Origin: Anaeramoeba flamelloides
Taxonomy: Eukaryota > Metamonada > Anaeramoebidae
NCBI GenBank assembly: GCA_027625915.1
Contig: JANTQA010000008.1
Span: forward strand, 803,001-867,000
DNA length: 64,000 nucleotides
Direction of reading: 5' to 3'
This document shows positions 22,428 through 34,638 of the stretch, one piece after another. A program made the position numbers and the translations under genes. The notes below the pieces were generated by a model that was not told where the DNA came from, searched no databases, and was given only the letters and a program-made list of their open reading frames with translations. Position 1 is the first letter of the stretch. Each line of letters begins with the position of its first letter.

Positions 22428-22779
22428 GGAATGTTGTAAAACATAGAGTTTTTATGATTTTCAAGATAATTAAATATTTCCAGACAATTACCCCCTACAT
22501 TGTAAACGTAAATGATATCCGGGTTTTTTTTTTCAGCTCAAAGCTATATTAAATATAAAATAGCATGGTAAATTTCAATACTTTATTTGAAAAATGATTT
22601 TTTTTATAAAATTGAAAGATTCGTATCCACCAAAGGATTTTTTGATTAAAATTATTATTATTCTATTCAGATAATCAGATATTATATTTACTAAGATTAA
22701 TTTGTGGGCAATGTTATGTAAATCATTATTTATCCTCAAAATTGTAAAACCTCTATTTTTTCCAAAATTCATATTTACA
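22428..22779. mobile_element. TIR element GAATGTTGTAAAA, copy 1
   Basis: Left GGAATGTTGTAAAACATAGA then GTTTTTATGATTTTCAAGAT. Right, reverse-complemented, is GAATTTTGGAAAAAATAGAG then GTTTTACAATTTTGAGGAT. A sister copy lies at 29557-29905. A 94-aa minus-strand frame overlapping it is probably chance. Confidence 0.65.
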
Positions 22780-24478
22780 CTTGTGTTATAAAGAATATTG
22801 ACAATCAAGCCAAGAATTTTATTCACAATACACACTTTAATATCTAATCTAAATCCCAATGTAGATAAATATACAGTAAATGGTTGAACACTTATAATAA
22901 AAAAAAAAATTCGAAAAAAAAGTGAAAAATGTGAAAAATTTTAATAAAATATCTCTTACAAATTTTTAATGTTTTAATATTATCAAGGAGTCCATTTTCA
23001 GGATTTATTCGAAACTTAGGCATATTATTAAGTAGTGGGTTGGAGATTCATTTGGAACAAGAACTGAAAAAAGTAGGAGGTTGAATTCAAATCATCTTTT
23101 TTATGGTCTGAACAAGCATTTTTGATGACGATCTTTGTTAATAACTTTATCTCTTCTGCCCCTCTTAAATAAAAGCTTTATTTTAGAGTAGTGTCATCAA
23201 AATAATATATGTATAAAATTTTAATTTGTCTTTTAAAATAATAGCTTATGTTTTAGGTATAGAAGAACTATGCCTTAAATATATAAAAGTAATTGACAAT
23301 AAACCCTAAGTTAATGCGGTATTGATTTCTTCATGTTCTATTATTTCAGAATAAAATCTAAAAATGAAATATCAAACTAGAAAAATTTTCTCAATAAATA
23401 GAGTTAATTTGATACATATATTTGTAAAATCATAAAAATAAAAAAATTAAAAAAATAATTGCGAAAATTAGGAAAAATTTTATAAAAATCGCATTTATAA
23501 ATTAAATTTTACTGAAAAAATCTAAGTTATAACATTTAAAATTGATTTGAGCTTTGGTATACTATTGGGTAGTAGATTATATTTTACTTTGAAACAAGAA
23601 GAAAAAAAAGCACTAATTATATTTTGAAACAGCAATTGTCATATTTCGACACTCATAATTTTGATAACTATATTGAAAAAAATACTGAACTTAAAAAAAT
23701 CAACAAACACCTTTATTAATTGTTTATATTTGGAAAAGTGTTGTATAAAGACTTTGATTTAAGAATCAATTCCCTATTTTAATTCAACAAATTTTTTTAT
23801 GAGCCAAGTAATAAACCTACCTATAGTTCATAAAAGTAGGGTTATTTCTAGATCTCTCATTTCATTATTTTAATTATCCAAAGTAGATCCAACTTTTATT
23901 TATTAACATCGGGTTTTATAGAGGTTTATGAATTTTGAAAATGATATTTTTTAAACTTGTTTTTGGATTAATTAAATATTATTTGGAACAAGTGTAATTT
24001 AATTAATCATCATTCTAATAAGTGGGCGAGTGTAAATTTTAAAATTTTGATTTTTAAATCATATATTTTATTTACTCAATTGTTCAACACTTTTCGGGGT
24101 ATTTAAAATTCGAAATTGTTTCAGGGATTATTTTCAGGTCCTGGAATTTTTTTCAAAACCCATAAACTTATTTTGGAAAAATAAATTAAGCTTAAAATAC
24201 TTCTAATAACTGTGTTTATACACTCTTTGGATTTGAAGTTACTCTTTGTCTAAATTCAAAATTCTTTCTTTCACAGAACAAGTGTTTTTTAAAATTGAGC
24301 ATTTAAAAATAAATTAATGTAAAAAAATTTTTTTTTTGTTTTTTGAATTTATCAAATTGTCTCAAAAAAGAAAGAAGAGTAAATTGCAAAACAAAACACT
24401 TTCTTCTCTGTTTACAAAATCTCTGTGACATTAAAATTTTCCATTTTTTGTTCTTTTTTCCACTGCAATTTCTATTTC
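22780..24478. other. Gene-free; decayed Tc1-like element at about 23300-23668
   Basis: 23300-23668 holds the Tc1-like body (GTTCTATTATTTCAGAATAA ... GGTATACTATTGGGTAGTAG) and a right end CTCATAATTTTGATAACTAT. A second partial body is at 22980-23060. The rest shows nothing recognisable. Confidence 0.5.
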
Positions 24479-26132
24479 ATGCTGCCCTATTCAAAACATT
24501 ATATCAATGAAATGCTTTTTGAGAGCAAATTCACATCTTTTTCAGAACAATTAAAAGATCACCAAGCAACTATCCCACCACAAAAAAATCTTTTTAAAAA
24601 ACTTCCTGATGAAAGTAAGAGCCACTCCTTTGATTAATAAATAAATCAGAAAAACCATTAACAAAAAACAAAAAACAAAAAACACTTTTATTTTTTTGCT
24701 CAACTCACTCTTCCAAGTGATCCTCAAAATTCTGGAATACATTGATCGGCCTTACCAATTAATCCGAGTAAGTTGTGTTTCAACAAGATTTAATGTGCTT
24801 GCAAATGATCGCGAAATCTGGTTAAGGTTGGCACATGACATAAAATATAAACAAATATTAGATTTTAGTAGATTTCAGTTTGGAAACCCTTTTTATTACC
24901 TAACAGAGAAATACGAAAATGAGAATGAGAATGAGAATGAGAATGAGAATGAGAATGAGAATGTGAATGTGAATGTGAATGTGAATGAAAGGCTTGTTGA
25001 AAATGAGAATGAAAAACAATCAAGAGAAAAGAAAAGTAATGTTGACTCATTAAATTTGAAGACTATACATACAAATTTAAATCAAAGTCTTCTTTCTGTG
25101 TCATCTGAACTAAACGATGAAATCCCCAAGCATAAAAATAATGATGACGATGATGATGATTACAAAACTGATCAAAGGCTCCAATCACCCTACGATCGAG
25201 CCGTTGACCGTGCCCCACGGGAAGTGGTTCTAGGGCAAATCCAAAAGCTGTATGGACACTTCAAGAACTTCACGGAAGATCGCTTAACTGATCGTCAAAA
25301 ATTTTATAAATCAAAGCTCTACAGAACTAGAAACACGCTTGACAACCCATTTATATGGTTTTTTGCACTTTTCTTTGTCTTTGCCTTCCCAGTAATTTGC
25401 ACCGCATTACAGTACGACAATTTAATGGATCACAACCCACTCCTAATTTTGCTTCCAGTTATTCTCACCCTTCCCTATTTTATCACAATCTTGATCATCA
25501 ATTCTCGTTTGTACCACGATTATATTTTTCTATCCTTTGCTTTCTTATTCATTGGTATTTGGGCTTCGTTAGCGATCCTATTGGTAAGGACAATATTCAA
25601 GCTTGAATTTAATCTTGCCTATTCTATAATTGCGCTAGCAATCTTTTTTATCCCATTTGGAGAATGCTATCGAAGACTGATTCTGAGTAACAGAGAAAAC
25701 CCAGATGAGAAGAAAAAATCAATCATATTTGCAATTTATGGGGTTTTGTTGTATGTACTTTTAACTCTCTTATTATTTTATTCGTCCCTGAGTGTAAATA
25801 ACAAGCAATACAGCAAATACGCATTGGTGTTCTACTTGTTTTTATGTGTATACCCCTTCGTGCTATGTTTCCTAGTAATTATTTTAGGTTGCTTTATTCC
25901 AATTGATGATTTTGATACCCACTTTATATTTTTGTTTCCAACATTACCAGTCATAATTTCCTTAATTATGGCCTTTTTGAGGGTAAATTATGAAAAGGAT
26001 ATTATATTTGTGTATATTATGTTTCCCTATGTAATCCCATATATTCTATTTAATTTTTTATATCTTTTATTTTGGATGATCCAGAAACCCGAAAAAGAAA
26101 ACAGAATTGCACTTTTATTAAATAGAATTTAA
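24479..26132 (+). CDS. F-box protein fused to a multi-pass membrane domain (516 aa)
   Basis: Exons 24479-24614 and 24718-26132 (1551 nt) are joined across a 103-nt GTAAGA...CCAAG intron that lies inside the F-box. The F-box, residues about 41-88, reads KLPDEMILKILEYIDRP, YQLIRVSCVSTRFNVLAND and REIWLRLAHD, typical LPdE..l.I...L...dl.rvs.V...w..l..d..lW..l. F-boxes bind Skp1 in SCF ubiquitin ligases. Residues about 111-135 are an (EN)n/(VN)n tract. Residues about 256-505 hold about eight hydrophobic helices (for example WFFALFFVFAFPVICTAL, IILGCFIPIDDFDTHFIFL), reminiscent of TMEM185-like proteins, which is inference. No signal peptide is apparent. An alternative in-frame ATG lies at 24425. 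The gene sits between inverted R1 copies. Confidence 0.8.
24916..24987 (+). repeat. Hexanucleotide coding repeat (GAGAAT)n then (GTGAAT)n
   Basis: Perfect hexamers encode EN repeats that switch to VN by a single A-to-T difference repeated in four consecutive units, a sign that the variant unit was itself amplified. Confidence 0.9.
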
Positions 26133-27809
26133 CTCTTTTTTATAATGTTTTTATTTAATTTTTAATACTAAAATAAAAGTTTTTTATTTATTTTCGTTTT
26201 TACTAAATTTGAGATTTTCAAACATATTTTTTAAATGATTTGTCATAATAAAAATAATCACTATATCTTTTATTAAACAATATAAATTCTTAATTTAAAA
26301 CATCAGTACTATTATAATTTGAAAGAAAAATAATAAAACTCAGTTTTTAATAAAGTTAGGTTATAAGAATATATTTAATTCAAGAAGTAATTTATTAATT
26401 AAAATAAACTCTTTTTTTTTTGAGTAAAGTATACTAGTTTAAATTGAAGAATTAGAACGAATTCTCTTTGCTTATTGAATATTATTCTTACTATAAATGA
26501 AATAACATGTATTATAAAAAAAAAACAGTGATATGTCTTTCTAATTCAAAAGAATCCCCAAAAATAATTTTAATTCAAAATTTTGTATTAAGTTCATATC
26601 ATTCTACTTTTGTGAAAGTATTACATTTTTTTTTTTTTTTTTTTTTTATTTTTAATTTATTTTTCCAAATTGTTCTTTTGAAACTCATTCTTTGATTTTA
26701 AAATGATTTTTTATTGTAAAGGAAAATTATAAAACAATAAAGTTTAATTTTTATTTTGTTTATTCTTACAATATATATATTTGATTTTAACTTTGCAAGT
26801 TAAAATTGGTTTTCATTTTTTAGGTTTCAATAAAACAATATTTTTATGTAAATTAATGTAAGGATATTTATTAAAGTAGTTTTTAGAAAGAATATTGGAA
26901 AAAGAACTATACAATAAAAATTGCAATAAAGATTTCAATAAAAAAAACCTTAAATATTAAAAAGAAAAAAATTTTTCAATCATTTGTTGTTTAAATACTT
27001 TGAATTTACAAAGATAAAAATGAAAAGAATTAATTAAAATATACTTTAATTTATTATTTATTTATTTATAGAAAGGAGTAATCAAAGAAAAATCATCAAA
27101 TAAAAAAAATGAGAAGAAGAAAAATAATTAAAATATGTATACAAAATAAATTTATCATTTTCAATACCAAATAGAAACTATCCACTGTCATTAGGTTTCC
27201 CATGATATGAAAGAATTGAGTAAAATCCTTGATTTTACTAAATTATTACTAATTCTGGAAAACTGTCGTTAGCTTTTTTTTGATTTGAGTAATAAAAAGA
27301 AAATTTCTTAAATTTTTTTTTAATTTCTCAAATTAAAAAAAAAGGCTAGACACTTGGCGACACTTCTCCAGAGTGCACAGGAGGAGCAAAAACCCGATAG
27401 AAAGATTATCATTTATAGATAAAAATTCCACAACCCGTGATTAATAATTGGTATTCCACAACTCCCAGAGTAGGGAACTGGGTGCCTGAATTTATAAAAT
27501 ATACTTTAATTTTATTATATATTTTTTTAATAATGTGATTTTACAGGATAGTAAAAAGTAAAAAAAAAAAAAAAAACTGATTAGAAATTCTTCAAGAAAC
27601 ATATGAAACAAAGCAATTATAAAAAGCGGGATAATACAAGTAAAAAAATATTTAAACTTTCTAAAAACCGGTTATTATTTGTGTGGTTTTGTAATTTGTA
27701 ACCGGTTTTTTTTTGGAAATGAAAAATTTTCTATCTATTTTTGGAATTCGTTTTCAGACTATAATCTTAAGAAAAAAAATAGAATTGATAATTCCAAGTT
27801 AAACAAAAA
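26133..27809. other. Gene-free; fold-back piece at 27170-27370
   Basis: 27170-27370 carries the AAGAATTGAGTAAAATC palindrome and a TTTGAGTAATAAAAAGAAAA hairpin, related to the fold-back family at 61943-63145. Near-identical 20-bp words AAAATATACTTTAATTT(T)AT lie at about 27036 and 27500, possibly direct repeats bounding an insertion. No gene seen. Confidence 0.5.
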
Positions 27810-29525
27810 TATTACCTCAATTATCATTTCATCCTTGTGAATTGAATTTATTCAAAATATAACCAATATTACAGTTCTTAAAACTCTTGATGATGTTTTA
27901 TTTATTGTTATTAATAGTACCACGATTATTTTTCACAGTCTCTAGTCGAGAAAAAAACTGATTATTTTTGGTAAAAATTTTTAAATCGATGTGACAATAA
28001 ATCTCCTTAAATTCAACTTTATGATACTTTTTACCTAGAGACAATAACCAATAGTTTTGAAAACACCCCTATTCATCTAAAAAAATCCAAATACAAAAAA
28101 AAAAAATAACAGTAATAAATAATCTATCTGTGATGGTCTAGGTTTTCCATAATTCAAAATTATCAAGAAAAATAAATAGATTTTGCTCTATTCTTTTAAA
28201 TTTTGGAAAAGCTAACGAAACTGCCCGTCAAATGTCGTCGAGTGTCTAGGTTTTCTTGGGGTTTTCTGTTTTATTTGTTAAATTTATCGATTTTCGTTAG
28301 CTTTTCTTGAGTTTTCTGTTTATTTGCAAAAGTAATAGAGTTTACATAAAAACAGAAAACCTCAAAAAAAGCGCTGTCCTAGGTGTGTTTTTAATTTGAG
28401 AAATAAAAAGATAATATTTGTAGAAATGACTAAAAAATATTTTTTCCAATTTAAGGGATTAGCGTCTACCAAGGAGAAGCCTAGGATCAAAGTATGTTGT
28501 TATTGTCCTTAACCACATTAGTGATACATGGTTCAAATGTCTCTAAAAAAACGATTAGTAAAGTAGTAATATTTGTTGATCTCATCAATTAAAAATGATC
28601 TATGTATTAGTAAAAAACTCAACAATTTCAGAATAAAATCTGCATTTCCCCATAAATTTAAAGGTTGAATTATCAATATTCAGACTACAAAGTCATAAAA
28701 TATCTTTCTTAAATTTGTGGCGAAACTTAGATTAGTTACTAAAAAATTCATTTTTTTTTTAAAAATTAAATAATTAACGAATAAATTTTTTTGACAAATT
28801 ATTTCTCAAATCATGGAAATATATTGATGCTACAAGAACCTTTATCAAAAGCAAACAAAAATAATCAGTCTTTGTGCTTTTATGTTGATGATTATTGAGT
28901 TAATCTTTGAAATTCAAAAATTATTAAAATAGTTACTTTTGGAAGTTCTAAATCTAAATTATTAAATACCAGAATACTGTATTTTGGGTTTCTATTTTTA
29001 GATTTGGAAAAGGAATTAAAAAAAATTTTTTCAAAATGAAACTTTTTTAATTGTGATCATTAGTAAAAAATGTAATAATTTATTGTGTAATAAGATTTAT
29101 AATAGATTTTTTAGAGCTATTTGAGCCATGGCGCACTAATATCATTTACACCCAATTACAACATACTTTGATTATAGAGAAATCTATGGTGAGGCTAATC
29201 CATTAAAAGAACAAATAATTCTTTAATAGTCAAAATAATTGATTCCTCATTTGAAAGATATTCATCAAATTTAAAATACTTTTACAATATAAAAAAATGT
29301 CCTCTTACCTAGAAAGAAAAAAAAATTTCAATTTTTTTTTTTTTTGATTAAATTTGAAAAAAATCTTTAATAGAGCCTGGAAAATTGGATTTTTCTGAAT
29401 TAAATTGTAAAATATCTTTAAATTTTTTTTTTGATCCAAGATATTTTATTAACCAATAGTGTTTATTATAATTAAAGTTATCAAAAACTGTAAAAGTGGT
29501 AAATATTTCATTTTTTTTTTGGAAA
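27810..29525 (-). repeat. Large dispersed repeat R1, copy 2 (inverted, with nested insertion)
   Basis: Reverse complement of 21440-22370, interrupted by the 746-bp inverted-repeat element at 28456-29201. Without that insert the two copies are colinear, including the FB-type hairpin (28170-28390). Confidence 0.65.
28456..29201. mobile_element. Long-TIR element nested in repeat R1
   Basis: Left arm GGATTAGCGTCTACCAAGGA, then ATCAAAGTATGTTGTTATTG and GATACATGGTTCAAATGTCT. Right arm, reverse-complemented, is GGATTAGCCTCACCATAGAT, then ATCAAAGTATGTTGTAATTG and GCCATGGCTCAAATAGCTCT. Arms are about 200 bp with gaps. No ORF. Confidence 0.65.
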
Positions 29526-29556
29526 AAAAAATTTAATGAATGTAAAGTGTAAATGT

Positions 29557-29905
29557 GAATGTTGTAAAAAATAGATTTTTTACAATTTTCATGATAAATT
29601 AAGAGTTACATACATTTATTCATTTTTTTTTTCATATTAAATATAATACCCCCATTTTTATTTTTGAACTCAAAGGGATTTTAAATCAAAAAAAAATAAA
29701 GATTTTTTAAATACCAAGATTTCATTTTTTTAAAAAAATCATTTTTCTTACAAAATATTGGTATTTACCAAACAATTGTTTGCTTACAATTATTATTAGT
29801 CTATTAAAATAAAAAGAAATTATATTTAATAACACCTACATTTGGATAAATTTTTACTCTTTATTTATCTTTAAAATTGTAAAAACTCTACTTTTTACAA
29901 CATTC
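29557..29905. mobile_element. TIR element GAATGTTGTAAAA, copy 2
   Basis: Left GAATGTTGTAAAAAATAGAT then TTTTTACAATTTTCATGAT. Right, reverse-complemented, GAATGTTGTAAAAAGTAGAG then TTTTTACAATTTTAAAGAT. A near-perfect inverted pair about 350 bp apart, colinear with 22428-22779. Confidence 0.75.
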
Positions 29906-30726
29906 TACATTCACAATTTTCCAATTCTCAATTTCAAATTATTTTTTTTTTTTTTTTTTTTTAAAAAATATTGAAATTTTGAATTTAAAAAAATAGACTA
30001 AAATTAACAAATTGTTCAGGTGAGGTTAACTCCTCCACTTCAGAAACCAAAATACAAATTAAATAAAAAAAAGTTTTTTAGATCTGTACAAGATTTCATT
30101 TCATTTTTAAAAAATACTAGTACCTTAATGGATTTTTTCAAAACTAAAAATCTTGAAAATTCAATAAGTTAGTTTGAGAATTCTCTAAAATTAAAAAAAA
30201 ATTGTTCTTATATTCCCATATCCTAATTATTTTGATTTATGGTTTGACATCATCTATTTTAATAATTGATATTTTCATTTGAAAAAGTTGTACAAGAACT
30301 GGCCCCAAAAGGGATTATTTCACAGGGTAATAGATTTCAACAAAAAATCATGTCAACAATCACCAAATCATTACAACATCTTTTTGTGATAAGATCAGAA
30401 GATTTTGTAATTATTTTGGGTAAAAAAAAGAATTTCTAAAAATACAGGTTTTGTGATAAAAAACATATTATTAAAACTTAAATATTGGCGCAATATTTTA
30501 ATGAAAAAACAAAAAAAAAAAAAACTAATAAAATTACAAATTATTTCAAATTTAACAAATTTAAAATAAGTAGGAATCGAATAATATGTATATGTATGTG
30601 GATTTACGTGCCTCTGCATGACCGAGTTTGTGTGTGTGCAGGTGTGTAGGTGTTTATGTGTTAGCCCATTTCTGTAAAATCTCAGTAAAATTTTTAATAA
30701 AAAGAGCTGATCCATATCATAAACTC
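29906..30726. other. Gene-free stretch 3' of the coiled-coil gene
   Basis: A CA/TG-rich patch at 30590-30660 gives a His/Thr-rich minus-strand frame with no domain; I do not count it as a gene. Confidence 0.4.
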
Positions 30727-31940
30727 TTAATTTTGGTCATTTGTTTGTAGTTTTTTCAATTCACCAACAAAAAAAGAAAAATTTGATTGATCTAAAATAT
30801 TTTTTTGCAGTTGTTTTTGGTTTGGTTGTGTATTAAAAAGATTTGTATGGTGATTTTTTTTTTGTTGTTTTTTTTTGTGGTTGTTCTTTTTAAAAGAATT
30901 GTTTCTCTTGACGCTCTGGAAATTACCATTTTTATTACTGTTTTTATTAAGAAAAGACTGATCGGAGTATCTTCTTTTTATCTTTTTTTTTGGAGAATTA
31001 TTATTGGAAATTTTTTGATTTGATTGGAGATGATAATTATTATTCTTCTCAAGAAATAAACTTTTGGATGAATTCTTTGATTTTCTTGATCGAAAATTAT
31101 TACCTGTTTGGCTTTTATTTTTTTTCAAATAATAATTGTTTTGATATTTTGAAGGTAAAGACTGCTGCTGAAGTTGTTGTTGTTGTTGTTGTTGTTGTTG
31201 AGATAAATTAACACATTTTTTTATTCTTGTTAATTCTTCATTTATTTGGTTCCGTAATTGTGTTTCCTTGTTAATTTCAATTGCCAATTGATCAACTTGA
31301 TACTGAAGTGTTTCAATGTCTCTTTTTAATTCCATATTTTCAAACAGATACCCTTGATAATTAATTTCATTCTCTTCTTTAAATGAAAAGAGCTCATCAC
31401 CAAATTCTTGTGGTTGTTGGAATTCGTTACTAAGAAATGAAATTGTGGAAGTTTGTTGTATGAAATAACAGAATAATGAAAAAAGATCAAAATTTTTGTC
31501 ATTTTTAATTCTTAAAAAAGAAAATAAATTTCAAAAAAAAGAAAATTTAAAAATAATTACCTTTCTTGATATCCAACTAATCGAATTTAATTTTTTGTGA
31601 GTAACGAGTGCAGAAATGGAGAAACAAAATTAAATTAAATTAAATAAAATAAAATACAAGCAAGACATTTTATAAACAAAAAAAAAAAAAAAAAAAAGAA
31701 TAAGCAAATATGAAGATTGAATTAATGCTTACGAGACGAATTGAGTGATTGTCTTATATTTATTGGAGAAAAAGAACGGTTCTGATCGAATTGTGAAATT
31801 GAGTTCTCTTCATAAGTCCTATCGGAAAAGAAATCCTTTATTGTTGATTGATCAGAATATCCAAGTAACATTGATGAAAATTGTTCCATTCGAAGTAAAT
31901 CGGAATTAGTTAACGACTGGTTTTGATCGCGTTGACTCAT
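30727..31940 (-). CDS. Coiled-coil, polyQ and basic-tail protein; three exons with a 16-nt microexon (308 aa)
   Basis: Join (minus strand) 31940-31733, 31576-31561, 31429-30727: 208 + 16 + 703 = 927 nt. Exon 1 (MSQRDQNQSLTNSDLLRMEQ...) ends before GTAAGC. The microexon TTGGATATCAAGAAAG lies between TTCGATTAG and GTAATT. Exon 3 follows TTTCTTAG. The join reads SLGYQESNEFQQPQEF; skipping the microexon puts exon 3 out of frame. Introns are 156 and 131 nt. Residues about 107-150 form a likely coiled coil (MELKRDIETLQYQVDQLAIE and onward), then polyQ, then a basic Lys/Asn/Ser tail with SPKKKIKRRYS. No family recognised. The tail suggests a nuclear or nucleic-acid-associated role, which is inference. 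Confidence 0.7.
31561..31576 (-). other. 16-nt microexon
   Basis: TTGGATATCAAGAAAG is flanked by AG upstream and GT downstream on the minus strand. It supplies parts of six codons (SLGYQES) and is the only way seen to keep exon 1 and exon 3 in one frame. Confidence 0.65.
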
Positions 31941-32367
31941 GTGTGTGAGTCTGTTTTAATAAGGTTTTAAAAGGAAATTATAAAAAAAAAAAATAAAAGA
32001 ATTTTTGTTCAAAAAAAAATAAAAAAATAAAAAAAAACAATTTTTACACAAATTTGTAAATAGTTGAAAAGAGTTTGTAATAAAGCCCAACATGTTTTTA
32101 CAATTGACTTTTGAAGAAATTATTATTTGGGTGATGTTTTTTTGCATACTTGGAGTCGATAAAGTCAGTTAATTATTCCCTTAAGTTCTTTTTAATCAAC
32201 AAAGTCTTTGTGTTGAAGACAAGGAGTTGGTTCTCATTTCTATTCACTGTTGTTCTATGTTTATCAATAAAAATTGCCAGCATTGTCGATTTTTTTTTAA
32301 AAAAGGAAATATTGTGTTCTTCTGAATAAGCCTTTTATGTAAAAAAAAGAGAGATTAAGGAAGTATA

Positions 32368-33388
32368 TTCGAAAGGAGTACTGAAAATTAACCCTAAATA
32401 ATGTATTTTCATTTTTTTAAATCTGGTGTGATCCTTTATCCAAGGATTTGAAAAAAGGTTATTTACAAACTTTGTGAAAAAAAAGGTTGAATTTTTAGCT
32501 GTTTTTTTTATTTTTTTTTTGAATTATGTTATTTTCTCACATAACCATTTCAATAGAACAACACCCAAGAAGATATCAATACAATTAGTTTTTCATTTAG
32601 GTCAAGCTATTGGTATTTTTGTACTAATAGCCCCATTAAACTGAATAATTTTGCCATAAATCTAAACTACTCTTCAGTACTTGTTTGAATAAATTTGTTT
32701 ATTTATTATAAAAAAAAAACAAAATAACATTTTTTTGTCAAAATATAAATAATTAATTGAAAAAATTTAATATTCAGTTTTTATTTGAATTCTATTGCAA
32801 ACACCAACCTCTTAGAAACTAGTAATGAAGAGTACTGTTAATTGTAAAATAAAAAGATCAAAATTTTCATCCAGTTATCCAAAATTATCGCATTTCAAGA
32901 ATTATCGCATTTCAAGAATTAAAACAAACTATCAAAGTTCCCAATTCTCTAAGGTGAAACGAATAATTTTTACTGATTTATGGAATTAAAAAATTGAAAT
33001 TTTACAGATATTTAAAAACCTTTTTTTGGAAAGCTAAATAAAAATTTTGTTCAATTTATTTTGCAACAAATATTAGTTTATATTTCTGGCAAAATTATTC
33101 AATTTCATTTGGCTATTAGTACAAAAATACAAATAACTTGACCTAAATGAAAAACTAATTGGAGTAATAGCGTCTGGGTGTATTGTTCTACAGACTTTAT
33201 TCGTGGGAAAATAACATTATTCAAAATAAAAATGAAAAAAAATACAAAAAATTCAACTTTTTTTTCACAAAATTTGAAAAAAATCTTTTTTCTAATCCTT
33301 GGATAAAAGATCTTACTAGCTTTAGAAAAATGAAGGGACAATATGTATAATGAATTTTTAGAATATATTTGGAACATAACTCCTTAAT
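32368..33388. mobile_element. Long-arm fold-back element (arms about 290 bp)
   Basis: The left arm, 32368-32655, contains CCTTTATCCAAGGATT, AACTTTGTGAAAAAAAAGGT, AATTAGTTTTTCATTTAGGT and TGTACTAATAGCC. The right arm, 33088-33388, holds the reverse complements of all of these in order. The spacer of about 430 bp has no ORF. The arms have diverged by point differences and small gaps, suggesting an old insertion. Confidence 0.8.
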
Positions 33389-34087
33389 TGAGTAACAAAA
33401 AAAAATCCAATAAAATATTCCCTATTTTGGAAATTTTTTTCCATCTTATATTTATCGCCAAATTTTTATAAAGTCGACGTATTATATACAATTTTTGTTA
33501 AAATAACACATGGAGAATTGTTAAATCAATTATTTTTAATTAAAAATGATGTTTCATTTTTAGGAAATCCTTAATTTTAGATATCAGGGAAAGACAGAAA
33601 AAAAATATTAAGTAGCATAGTATATACTTCTATAAGTTTTACAATTAAAAAAAGGAATTCTAAATATGAAGACCAAATGTAAAACTTTTAATGAAAAATT
33701 TTTTAATTTTTATCGAATTATTGAATTCGAAAAAAAAACAAGAAATTTCAGAAAAATTGGGATATTTATGAAATATTTTAATAAATACAATTTCAAAGTT
33801 AATTTATACTTTCGAAAAAATGAAGGAATTAAATTAACAACAAGTTAGATTTAGAAATACTATTGTTAATTGAATTAGATTTAGTAATGAAACCAGAAGA
33901 AAAATTATGTATTTTCGGTTGAAAGGCTGATTTTACTTTTAAAAAAAGATTACTTTACATTTGGTGTAACTATAGAAAATCAGAATTACCAGTGAATAGA
34001 TTAAGAAATAAATGGAAAAGAAAACTCAAAAATTGTGATTTTTTTTTATCGAATAAATCAACAATTATTAATTTTGAACCCCCTTAA
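33389..34087. other. Gene-free; short Lys/Phe-rich frames
   Basis: A 60-aa frame at 33666-33848 and downstream pieces such as LRNKWKRKLKNCDFF look like decayed coding DNA of unknown origin, without a diagnostic motif. Confidence 0.3.
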
Positions 34088-34638
34088 AATTTACAATCTC
34101 TGAAGATACAAGTATAAATATTATATTGTGTTGTGTGTAAAACAAGTCTTATTTTGGTTCTTAGCTGATTGATCTTGAAACTTTGATGAACATTAACAGC
34201 GTACGAAAAACGCAATTTTTGTATATTTATTTTTTTTTTATTCCTAATCCAAAATGAAGACTCTCAGGTAAATAGACTTCATTGAAAGAAATTCAAAATG
34301 TGATTACTGTATTGCAAATAGAAATTTTTATACCCTTTTTAAAGAAAGACTGAAAAAAACAAATAAATGGCTTTAAAAACCCCCCATTAAAACCAAAGTC
34401 TAATTTCAAATTTCAATTGAGAACCTATAATCCAAATTTTTTTATATACACCCAGTTCTAGAAGCCTTACACTATTCAATTCGGATTTTGTAAAAAAAAT
34501 ATAATGTCAAAAAATTACCATTTTGAACCACGCTTAAAATTCCAACCAAGGACAAGCTCGATCAGCTAAGAACCAAACCGACAACTCACTACACCCTACA
34601 CAAGATAATCTTGTTTCATTCTTCAGGGATTGTAATCC
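34088..34638. mobile_element. 551-bp TTAA-flanked TIR element, copy 1
   Basis: TTAA lies at 34084-34087 and 34639-34642. The right end (reverse complement) reads GGATTACAATCCCTGAAGAA, then AAGATTATCTTGTGTAGGGT and GTAGTGAGTTGTCGGTTTGG. The left end is a diverged version (AATTTACAATCTCTGAAG). The arms are about 150 bp. A sister copy is at 57259-57808. The TTAA target suggests a piggyBac-type transposase in trans (inference). Confidence 0.8.

Noticed and set aside
27028-27530. LTR-like direct repeats around the fold-back piece
   Set aside because: Only about 20 bp of A+T-rich similarity, no primer-binding site, polypurine tract or coding region; not enough to call an LTR element.
30395-30715. 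106-aa His/Thr-containing minus frame
   Set aside because: A CA/TG-rich patch translated by chance; no domain, no conserved start context, ends in Phe-rich sequence.
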